5,535 bases of DNA from Deltaproteobacteria bacterium (GTDB taxonomy: Bacteria; SAR324; NAC60-12), in assembly GCA_003541985.1 (NCBI GenBank), contig DPLM01000400.1:1-5535 (forward strand), given 5' to 3'. The position numbers were made by a program, and so were the translations under genes. The notes beneath the pieces were generated by a model, which made no database searches, was not told the origin of the DNA, and worked only from the letters and a program-made list of their open reading frames with translations. Shown one piece after another: positions 1 through 5,535 of the stretch (position 1 is the first letter of the stretch; the number at the start of each line of letters is the position of its first letter).

Positions 1-16
1 GCTCTCTGAGTAAGTA

Positions 17-400
17 ATGCATCCAAAGATTATATTTTTCATTATCGTACTGTTGATGACCGTCCTAGTTGGATTTGCTTGGGCGGCAGGTGAAGGGCGA
101 AGGCAAATTCGACCCCTGGATTATCAGAGTTTGCGCTCCTTTACTGAGTCTCAGCAAGTTATTCCTAACTATCTGGCTGATCGGTATCCAGATAACTTTG
201 AAGACAAAATACGAAGAGATGCTGCTCGTTATGTCCCCTCAAAGCGCCGGTTCAAACCCAATCCACTAAATTACGGACAACTCAGAATTTATCTTGACAG
301 ACAGTACGAAAGCCCTCCTGACAACCCTCTCACGAGAGATATTTATTCACGAAGAAAATCTGTGAGGACCATCATCAGAGAACCGATGGATATGCGGTAA
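17..400 (+). CDS. Small basic secreted or membrane-anchored protein, unknown function
   Basis: This encodes 127 residues that I do not recognise as a known family. Residues 5-23 form a strongly hydrophobic stretch after a short N-terminus with one lysine. It ends in AWA-A, which fits signal peptidase I cleavage near residue 23 or 24; an uncleaved signal anchor is also possible. The mature part is rich in Arg, Tyr, Pro and Asp, lacks cysteines, and should lie outside the cytoplasmic membrane. Two segments exactly 50 residues apart resemble each other (PLDYQSLRSFTESQ at 33-46 and PLNYGQLRIYLDRQ at 83-96), hinting at a duplicated module. The ATG overlaps a TAA at 15-17 by one base, so an upstream gene may end there and be translationally coupled, but too little of it is in the window to tell. 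No strong Shine-Dalgarno is visible. The hydrophobic start followed by a long open frame makes it a likely real gene. Confidence 0.72.
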   Translation: MHPKIIFFIIVLLMTVLVGFAWAAGEGRRQIRPLDYQSLRSFTESQQVIPNYLADRYPDNFEDKIRRDAARYVPSKRRFKPNPLNYGQLRIYLDRQYESPPDNPLTRDIYSRRKSVRTIIREPMDMR

Positions 401-412
401 AAAAGAACATGG

Positions 413-423
413 TGTGATTCACA
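413..423 (+). repeat. 11-bp perfect inverted repeat TGTGA-T-TCACA, possible operator
   Basis: TGTGATTCACA is a perfect palindrome around a single central base. It lies where the -35 region of the candidate promoter at 433-441 would be. A further half-site, TTGTG at 430-434, can also pair with CACAA at 420-424 across a five-base loop. The arms resemble CRP/FNR-type half-sites (TGTGA/TCACA), but the spacer is one base rather than six, so it is not a normal CRP site. A dimeric regulator could bind here; a chance palindrome is also plausible. Confidence 0.25.
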
Positions 424-432
424 ACTAATTTG

Positions 433-441
433 TGTTATAAA
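433..441 (+). promoter_or_regulatory. Candidate extended -10 promoter element
   Basis: The sequence TGTTATAAA matches an extended -10 (TGn followed by TATAAA, five of six bases of TATAAT). It sits about 85 bases upstream of the 526 start codon, in the only sizeable gap of the left half. No good -35 lies 16-18 bases upstream, which an extended -10 can tolerate. Initiation would fall near 448-450 and leave a leader of about 75 bases. This is a pattern match in an AT-rich gap, so it is weak. Confidence 0.3.
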
Positions 442-525
442 AATTGATTGACTTCTTTAACAATATCTTAATCTTTTGGTATTGGATACTTCTTGAAATA
501 TCCTGAGTAGATTGGGTACTCCCGC

Positions 526-1497
526 ATGGCCAAGAAAAAAGTTCGTAAAGCTGGCATGGTCAAGCGCCAGCAGACAAAGAAACATACTAAAGCGCAGCAA
601 CGGCGTAAGTTCGCCTCACGGAGAATGATTAGCAATCCCCAAGCTGCAACCCAAAAGCGCTTGGAAGAATTACTGAGCACACTTCCCTACCTAGCCTTCT
701 CAGAACGTTTTGAAGATTTCAAATTTGATGTTCAGACAGTAAAAAAGGAATTGGACGCAAAAACACCTGAACCTTTGATTCTCATGAGGCTATTAACCGA
801 TGAGTTTTTGGAAGGGTTTCGTGCTCGATTTGAGGAATTTGAGAGAGAAACTACACCTCAATCACCAGACAACCTTTTGGCAAAAGCGACCATCCATCAG
901 TTGGATCACAGCAATGAAATTCCCCATCTTTCAAACCCAATGATAGTGGCTGTATATCTCAAGACCCGTGCAGAAGCGCTGGGTGATGATACACTTGATA
1001 AAGAAACGATTCACGATGCTCTTAACGATTATGAAGTCAGAAACAGCGATCTGATTGAACTAATATCTGAAAGTCCAAATGAGTTGATTTATGGACCAGA
1101 AGCTAAAATACCCAACTCATCCACTTCAGAATTTGATGGTAAAGTTATTACTGATTCTGTATCTGAGGAAGTCGTTAGAGTTCCTCCAATCCCTGAAAAA
1201 ATTTTGGTGGATTTCCGAGAGAGTCTCGACTGGTCAGATGAGGAACTCTCACGATTGGATGAAGACCTTGAAGTGTTTCTTGATGATTTCCAACCACCTG
1301 TGTATCAGGAATGGACACCTGATTTAATTGACGAATTCATCAATGAATGGTTTGTCAGGGAAGCAAATCCTTTGGAAGAAGACTTGGCAAGCATGCGAAA
1401 AAACATGCTCTATTTCTTAAGGCATCTGCGTGAGAAATCTCTGTTACCATCATGTTTTGGAGATACACGACCAGCCAGCCTGGAAGGAGCTGCTTGA
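526..1497 (+). CDS. Hypothetical protein with basic N-terminal tail and acidic helical body
   Basis: This encodes 323 residues of a family I do not recognise. The first 33 residues are packed with Lys, Arg and Gln, with no hydrophobic segment, like a disordered nucleic-acid- or ribosome-binding tail. The rest is mostly acidic and predicted helical. Around 228-259 is a Glu/Asp-rich block (VDFRESLDWSDEELSRL onward). Around 263-306 comes a block with a WTPDLIDEFINEWF motif followed by a helix ending in YFLRHLREKSLL. That layout faintly recalls the helical domain found in some SEC-C-type or recombinase core-binding-like proteins, but this is inference only. There is no signal peptide, so it is probably cytoplasmic. 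ATG 526 is chosen as the first start in the frame; only a weak GGGT lies upstream, and ATG 556 is an alternative. A different frame at the 3' end also reads as protein-like (see findings), so the C-terminus is less certain than the body. Confidence 0.75.
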   Translation: MAKKKVRKAGMVKRQQTKKHTKAQQRRKFASRRMISNPQAATQKRLEELLSTLPYLAFSERFEDFKFDVQTVKKELDAKTPEPLILMRLLTDEFLEGFRARFEEFERETTPQSPDNLLAKATIHQLDHSNEIPHLSNPMIVAVYLKTRAEALGDDTLDKETIHDALNDYEVRNSDLIELISESPNELIYGPEAKIPNSSTSEFDGKVITDSVSEEVVRVPPIPEKILVDFRESLDWSDEELSRLDEDLEVFLDDFQPPVYQEWTPDLIDEFINEWFVREANPLEEDLASMRKNMLYFLRHLREKSLLPSCFGDTRPASLEGAA

Positions 1498-1545
1498 ATC
1501 GAGCTTATGTTTAGGGGAATGGTCAGACATTTTTCCAACCACCAC

Positions 1546-1550
1546 GGAGG
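1546..1550 (+). promoter_or_regulatory. Strong Shine-Dalgarno that fixes the lipoprotein start
   Basis: GGAGG, extended to GGAGGTGA, lies five bases before ATG 1556 and is the best ribosome binding site in the window. It decides the start of the lipoprotein: the same frame stays open back to a GTG at 1430, but starting there would put 42 residues in front of the signal peptide and bury the lipobox. Confidence 0.8.
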
Positions 1551-1555
1551 TGACT

Positions 1556-2809
1556 ATGCGTATTTGTTGGCAATTCAGCATCCTTCTTACAATCCTATCT
1601 CTAACTGCCCTCAATGGGTGCAATAAGGATCAGGCGCCTCGACCTAGTCAAGGAACGCTCGACAACCCTAGTTTTCATGTCATGCGGGGTAAAGACTTAC
1701 TTGATGAGCAGCGTATTGATGCTGCCTCTAAGCAGTTTGATCTAGCACTTGAGTTGAAATCCGACTATGCACCAGCTCTAGCAGGCAAAGCACTCATCCT
1801 TACTCTCCAATCGCAACAACTAGGATTGGAGCTAAAAAATGCTGCAGAACTCCTGAAGGAATCTGAAAATTTACTAGACAAAGCTCTCAGCAAGGCTAGT
1901 GGCCCAAATGAGGAGCTATCAGTGCAATTGTTAGCAATGCGTACAATCACTGCCAGAGCGGAAGGGGAAGACTGGATTGATGATGTTGAGGATCATTTCA
2001 ATGACGCTCTAGAAGTTTTCAAAGATCACTCTGATCTTCGAGCAAGCAAGGCAGAACCATGGTATCATTGGGGACAATCAAATGAGAAAGCTTTGAGATT
2101 CGAGGAGGCCCAGAATGCTTTCATGAAAGTACTTGAATTGAATCGAGGTTTTACGAGAGAAGCCAATCATGCAATGGAACAGCTTAATAAAATAGTTAGA
2201 GCCCAACCGGGTACAAGGCACGGGCTCGGACTTGCGATGATTGATCAAATCACTCGAGCTGATATGGCAGCCTTGTTGATGCAAGAACTAAAATTAGCTG
2301 ATCTTTACGGTCGAAATGCAACTCCAGAAAAGCAAGAGCTTAGATTTAAATCTCCATCAAAAGATTTTGTTTTTCTTGAAAAAAACAACCTGGAGCGGCC
2401 GCTGGCCTCTGATATTTCAGACCATCCATTACGAGAAGATATTGAAACAATTCTTAAACTTCAGGTACGTGGCCTTGAATCAAATCCTCAATACCTTTTT
2501 TTCCCAAATAAAGAAATTACAAGAGCTGAGTATGCCTTGATGTTAGAGGATGTTCTTATTCAAGTGACACAAGAAACATCTCAATCCACTAGGTTTGTTG
2601 GAGACACCTCACCATTTGTTGATGTTCGGCCAGATGCTTACTATTACAACGCTGCGCGCACCCTTGTTTCGAGAAACATTATGCAGTTGCAAGACAAGGT
2701 TCGTGGTGAATTTGGTCCTGATCGAGCGGTCGCTGGTGCTGATGCCTTGTTGAGTTTACGGCTTCTCAAAGACGAACTCCAGCGCTATGTAAGATCTCCA
2801 AGCAGTTGA
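1556..2809 (+). CDS. Lipoprotein with TPR-like repeats and C-terminal SLH-like domain
   Basis: This encodes 417 residues. Residues 1-22 are a lipoprotein signal: a short charged start, a hydrophobic core and the lipobox LNGC, with Cys22 the lipidated residue. Asn at +2 is not an inner-membrane retention signal under the E. coli Lol rule, so an outer-membrane location is likely. TPR-like helices are seen at about 39-75 (ending QFDLALELKSDYAPAL) and 167-203 (EPWYHWGQ through AFMKVLELNRGF). The C-terminal part reads as S-layer homology repeats. ITRADMAALL at 232-241 looks like the end of one repeat. Residues 286-334 contain FFPNKEITRAEYALML. Residues 353-408 start with PFVDV and continue to GEFGPDRAV, where the third TRAE motif is degenerate (AGAD). 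In known proteins SLH domains bind cell-wall-linked polymers, so this protein may tie the outer membrane to the wall; that role is inferred. It is followed after six bases, in the same frame, by a response regulator gene. Confidence 0.88.
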   Translation: MRICWQFSILLTILSLTALNGCNKDQAPRPSQGTLDNPSFHVMRGKDLLDEQRIDAASKQFDLALELKSDYAPALAGKALILTLQSQQLGLELKNAAELLKESENLLDKALSKASGPNEELSVQLLAMRTITARAEGEDWIDDVEDHFNDALEVFKDHSDLRASKAEPWYHWGQSNEKALRFEEAQNAFMKVLELNRGFTREANHAMEQLNKIVRAQPGTRHGLGLAMIDQITRADMAALLMQELKLADLYGRNATPEKQELRFKSPSKDFVFLEKNNLERPLASDISDHPLREDIETILKLQVRGLESNPQYLFFPNKEITRAEYALMLEDVLIQVTQETSQSTRFVGDTSPFVDVRPDAYYYNAARTLVSRNIMQLQDKVRGEFGPDRAVAGADALLSLRLLKDELQRYVRSPSS

Positions 2810-2810
2810 C

Positions 2811-2818
2811 GAGGTATG
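2811..2818 (+). promoter_or_regulatory. Coupled start site with Shine-Dalgarno abutting the ATG
   Basis: GAGG at 2811-2814 is separated from ATG 2816 by a single base, too close for normal use as a ribosome binding site for that codon. The receiver domain begins at residue 4 and no alternative ATG, GTG or TTG lies nearby in frame, so the start is not in doubt. The lipoprotein stop TGA at 2807-2809 is six bases upstream. Translation therefore probably relies on ribosomes finishing the lipoprotein and reinitiating, which would tie the amounts of the two proteins together. Confidence 0.45.
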
Positions 2819-4258
2819 AATTGTAACGTACTGGTTGTTGATGATGAGCGAAGTATTCGCTGGGTTTTAGAAAAAACCATCTCTCGAGCCAGTGCAACAC
2901 CCCACATTGCTTCAAACTGCCGGGAAGCACTAGAAATTCTAGAAAGCCAATCTATCGACATGGTATTTGTCGATATTCACCTGCAACAGGAGAATGGTTT
3001 GGCTTTCACAGTGGAAGTTTTGAAGCGATTCCCTTCCTTATTGATCACGGTGATGACCGGTAAGAACACGATGTTCAACACGGTAGAAGCTATGAAGAAA
3101 GGGGCTTTTGAGTACATTACGAAACCATTTGATATCAATGAAGTAGAGGAAATTCTTGAAAGAGGCCAACATCTTCTTAGAGGCAACAAAAACGATCGCC
3201 AAAGCCAACTCCAATTAACCCACCGTGAAGAGCAAGAATTACTGATTGGCAGGAGTCGTCAAATGCGCGACATCTTCAAGTCGATTGGTAGAGCAGCCGC
3301 AACCCATCTTACCGTACTGATATTGGGAGAGAGTGGTACGGGCAAAGAATTAATTGCACGTTCCATTCATGCGCATTCTGATCGCGCAGAAGCGGCATTC
3401 ATTGCGATTAATTGCGCAGCAATCCCAGGGGAATTATTAGAATCTGAGTTATTTGGTCATGAAAAGGGGGCTTTCACAGGAGCTGTTGACCGTAAACGTG
3501 GAAAGCTAGAAATTGTAGGTCGAGGAACTCTTTTTCTAGATGAAATTGGCGACATGCCTTTAAAACTGCAAGCAAAGCTTTTAAGAGTTCTACAGGAGAG
3601 ACAATTCGAGCGGGTGGGAGGTAGCGAATTGATTCCTGCATCAATGCGAGTAATTGCGGCTACACACCGGCAACTAAATAAAATGATTGCGGAAAAGGAA
3701 TTCCGTGCAGATCTTTTCTACCGATTAAGCGTTTTTCCAATTAATGTCCCCTCACTTAGGGAACATCGCGAGGACATCCCTCTGCTCGTAGAACATTTTC
3801 TGAAAAAAGGTCGTCAAGAACTAGCGGTAGGGCGCAAGAGCATTACTGAGGAGACGATGGATATTCTTCAAAAATATACTTGGCCAGGAAATATCAGAGA
3901 ATTAGAAAATGTTGTTAAAAGTTTAATGATTACCAACGTTAGTGAAGTCATTATCAAAGATGCTCTTCCGCATAATCTGCTTAAACAAGCCCCACTCCCT
4001 GAATTTGAAGAAACATTAGAAGAATTGGCTTTGAAAAAGCTGAGTATGATAATCCCTGAATTTGTTCAACAGCAAAGAGAGGATTTAATGGACGCTGTTC
4101 TTCATCAGATTGAAAGACCCCTGTTACAATTGTTGTTAGACGAAACTCGGTGGAACCAACAGAGGGCTGCACGTATTCTGGGTATTAATAGAAACACTCT
4201 TCGTAAAAAAATTGAGATTTTGCAGGTTCGGCGACTAAGTTCCTCGAAAAGGCAATAG
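2816..4258 (+). CDS. Sigma-54-dependent response regulator, NtrC type
   Basis: This encodes 480 residues, the usual length for NtrC. An N-terminal receiver domain (about 1-120) has the acidic pair Asp9/Asp10, the phosphoacceptor Asp53, Thr81 and Lys103 in TKPFD. The segment SIRWVLE at 13-19 is typical of NtrC itself rather than of more distant family members. The central AAA+ domain (about 142-375) has Walker A GESGTGK at 171-177, the sigma-54-contacting loop GAFTGA at 218-223, Walker B TLFLDE at 238-243, arginine-finger region FRADLFYRL at 296-304, and WPGNIRELEN at 356-365. A Fis-type helix-turn-helix fills about 433-470 (RAARILGINRNTLRKKIE). All key residues are present, so it should be an ATP-driven activator of sigma-54 RNA polymerase controlled by phosphorylation. 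No partner kinase such as NtrB is in the window, so assignment to nitrogen control is likely but unproven. It sits between the lipoprotein and hisE with six-base gaps on both sides. Confidence 0.96.
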   Translation: MNCNVLVVDDERSIRWVLEKTISRASATPHIASNCREALEILESQSIDMVFVDIHLQQENGLAFTVEVLKRFPSLLITVMTGKNTMFNTVEAMKKGAFEYITKPFDINEVEEILERGQHLLRGNKNDRQSQLQLTHREEQELLIGRSRQMRDIFKSIGRAAATHLTVLILGESGTGKELIARSIHAHSDRAEAAFIAINCAAIPGELLESELFGHEKGAFTGAVDRKRGKLEIVGRGTLFLDEIGDMPLKLQAKLLRVLQERQFERVGGSELIPASMRVIAATHRQLNKMIAEKEFRADLFYRLSVFPINVPSLREHREDIPLLVEHFLKKGRQELAVGRKSITEETMDILQKYTWPGNIRELENVVKSLMITNVSEVIIKDALPHNLLKQAPLPEFEETLEELALKKLSMIIPEFVQQQREDLMDAVLHQIERPLLQLLLDETRWNQQRAARILGINRNTLRKKIEILQVRRLSSSKRQ

Positions 4259-4264
4259 TTTAAA

Positions 4265-4573
4265 ATGCTCAGTCAGGTTTTACAAACCATTCATCAGAGA
4301 ATTGCATCAGGTGACACTGATTCTTCCTATGTAGCATTACTCGTTCAAAAGGGAGAAGATAAAATTCTGAAGAAAATTGCTGAAGAAGCTACCGAAGTAG
4401 TTTTGGCAGCTAAAGGGAACGACCGTGATGCATTGGTGCATGAATTGACCGATCTATGTTTTCACTGCCTTGTCTTGATGGCTGAAAAAGAAATATCCTT
4501 AATGGATATTGATAATGAATTTTTGAGTCGTTTTGGCCAATCAGGCATTGAAGAGAAAGCTTCTCGCAACTAA
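4265..4573 (+). CDS. hisE: Phosphoribosyl-ATP pyrophosphatase HisE
   Basis: This encodes 102 residues, the normal size of stand-alone HisE. The enzyme carries out the second step of histidine biosynthesis in the cytoplasm, hydrolysing phosphoribosyl-ATP to phosphoribosyl-AMP and pyrophosphate. The family signature is plain: KGEDKILKKIAEEATEVVLA at 29-48, with metal-binding glutamates Glu40, Glu41 and Glu44, then Glu60 and Asp63 in the second helix (HELTDL). The C-terminal RFGQSGIEEKASR at 89-101 is the characteristic family ending. HisI is not fused to it, and no other his gene is in view. The start follows the regulator stop by six bases; a purine run AAAAGG at 4247-4252 is a rather distant Shine-Dalgarno, so coupling to the upstream gene is likely. 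Confidence 0.97.
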   Translation: MLSQVLQTIHQRIASGDTDSSYVALLVQKGEDKILKKIAEEATEVVLAAKGNDRDALVHELTDLCFHCLVLMAEKEISLMDIDNEFLSRFGQSGIEEKASRN

Positions 4574-4612
4574 CCCTGATAATTCTCTCTTTTTCCTCCC
4601 AAATTAAGACTT

Positions 4613-5535
4613 ATGTTTACCCCTTTTGAATCTTTTGGCATCAAATTCCGCAATCAAATCCTTGCTCCACCAACCAAAGAGAACCTTGCAAATCACCGCG
4701 GGATTGTTGGTGGTGAAATGATTCGTCACTACTCGGCCCTAGCAAAACAAGGCGTTGGCACCATGCTTACAGAATCGGCTTTTGTTGCTCGTCAAGGGAA
4801 GATGGCAACTGGTCAATTAGGAATTTCTGAAGAAGAGCACTTAGAAGGCTTAGAAAAACTAGTCAAAGCCATCAAGAAAGAAGGAGCTCGTATTGGGATC
4901 AAGCTTTCTCATGCAGGCGCAAGAACCTCAGAAGAAGTTTGTGGGGAAAATCCTGTGGGGCCATCTTTGTACAATTTTGGCCGTGATTTCGACCTTAGCA
5001 GAGAATTTGACGAGGGAGATATTGAAGAAATCACTCTTCATTTTGTCCATGCAGCAGAAAGAGCTGAAGAAGTTGGATTTGATTTTATTGAAATTAATGG
5101 GGGAGACCAACTGCTCCTAGATCAATGCTTTTCTGTCCGGTTCAATAATCGAGACGACGATTATGGATCAGAAACAATCGAAAACCGATTACGGCTGACT
5201 TGTCAAATCATCCAAGCAATCCGTGATCGAAAAAGTGTTTCGATACCCATCAGTTACTATTTTTCCATTTTTGATAAGATGGAGGACGGATTTTCAATCA
5301 CTGATCTCCATGAAACACTTGAACTACTTGAGAAAAGTGGGGTTGATATTTTTCACCCATTTGCAGTGCATGTTATGAATCGATGCTTTGATTCTGAGGA
5401 ATCTTTATTGGAATTGATTGGACTAAACACAGAGCAGCCTCTTGTAGCGGATGGTAACATCAAGTCACCCCAAGTGCTTTTGGAGGTACTAAACATCGAC
5501 AAAGTGCAGTGGTACGTTCTCGAAAAGACACTTTT
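4613..5535 (+). CDS. Old Yellow Enzyme-family (NADH:flavin oxidoreductase-like) protein, 3' end missing
   Basis: The frame runs open from ATG 4613 off the right edge, giving 307 residues of a TIM barrel whose family members usually have about 340 residues or more. Family marks include the N-terminal FESFGIKFRNQILAPP, HYSALAKQGVGTMLTES at 39-55, KLSHAGA at 97-103, GPS at 116-118, FVHAAERAEEVGFDFIEI at 144-161, DYG at 183-185 and ENRLRL at 190-195, then LVADGNIKSPQVLLE near the end. Such enzymes use FMN and NAD(P)H to reduce activated double bonds. However, several canonical FMN and substrate residues are replaced: Gln to Lys97, the His-x-x-His pair to Asn162 and Asp165, Arg to Pro212, and the late Gly-Arg to Glu304-Lys305. 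These alignments are from memory. It may therefore be inactive or do something different. No Shine-Dalgarno is evident in the 39-base gap after hisE. Confidence 0.85.
   Translation, partial: MFTPFESFGIKFRNQILAPPTKENLANHRGIVGGEMIRHYSALAKQGVGTMLTESAFVARQGKMATGQLGISEEEHLEGLEKLVKAIKKEGARIGIKLSHAGARTSEEVCGENPVGPSLYNFGRDFDLSREFDEGDIEEITLHFVHAAERAEEVGFDFIEINGGDQLLLDQCFSVRFNNRDDDYGSETIENRLRLTCQIIQAIRDRKSVSIPISYYFSIFDKMEDGFSITDLHETLELLEKSGVDIFHPFAVHVMNRCFDSEESLLELIGLNTEQPLVADGNIKSPQVLLEVLNIDKVQWYVLEKTL

Noticed and set aside
1..16. Tail of an upstream gene
   Set aside because: Stops occur in all three frames (TGA 7-9, TAA 11-13, TAA 15-17), but too few bases are present to show which frame, if any, is coding.
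468..680. Minus-strand open frame of 70 codons
   Set aside because: It overlaps the start of the 526-1497 gene, and its composition is explained as the complement of the Lys/Arg-rich tail.
1540..1552. Small hairpin (CACC/GGTG) that could hide the lipoprotein Shine-Dalgarno
   Set aside because: The stem is only four base pairs and is unlikely to be stable.
1430..1555. Longer start (GTG 1430) for the lipoprotein
   Set aside because: It would put 42 residues before the signal peptide and lipobox, and it overlaps the preceding gene; the strong GGAGG supports ATG 1556.
4574..4612. Possible terminator after hisE
   Set aside because: There is a pyrimidine-rich tract with a T run, but no inverted repeat in front of it to form a hairpin.
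4756..4771. Sigma-54-like promoter TGGCAC-N5-TTACA
   Set aside because: The -24 half is perfect, but the -12 half lacks the essential GC, and the site lies inside the Old Yellow Enzyme coding region where the bases encode the conserved GVGT motif.

Overview
The window is a stretch of moderately AT-leaning bacterial chromosome with every supported gene on the + strand. It holds six genes: five complete and one cut by the right edge. The organism looks like a Gram-negative (diderm) bacterium of a deltaproteobacteria-like or SAR324-like kind. This rests on a stand-alone HisE, an NtrC-type sigma-54 activator, and a lipoprotein carrying TPR and S-layer-homology (SLH) sequence. The taxonomic guess is inference from gene content; no marker gene is present.

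Layout. 17-400 is a small basic secreted or membrane-anchored protein with a weak internal duplication. 401-525 is a short intergenic region with a candidate extended -10 promoter and an 11-bp perfect inverted repeat just upstream of it. 526-1497 is an unrecognised 323-aa protein with a very basic N-terminus and an acidic, helical body. 1556-2809 is a lipoprotein with TPR-like repeats followed by two to three SLH-like repeats. 2816-4258 is a complete sigma-54-dependent response regulator close to NtrC itself, six bases behind the lipoprotein and in the same reading frame. 4265-4573 is hisE, again six bases behind. 4613 to the window end is an Old Yellow Enzyme-family protein in which several canonical FMN and substrate residues are replaced.

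How the genes may work together. The tight spacing from 1556 to 4573 suggests one transcript joining an envelope lipoprotein, a nitrogen-type regulator and a histidine-biosynthesis enzyme. No cognate histidine kinase is visible, so the signal for the regulator is unknown. No convincing sigma-54 promoter or rho-independent terminator was seen.

The most notable points are the SLH-TPR lipoprotein coupled to an NtrC-like regulator, the atypical active site of the Old Yellow Enzyme homologue, and a protein-like extension in another frame at the end of the 526-1497 gene. Nothing here clearly amounts to a new defence or mobile system.
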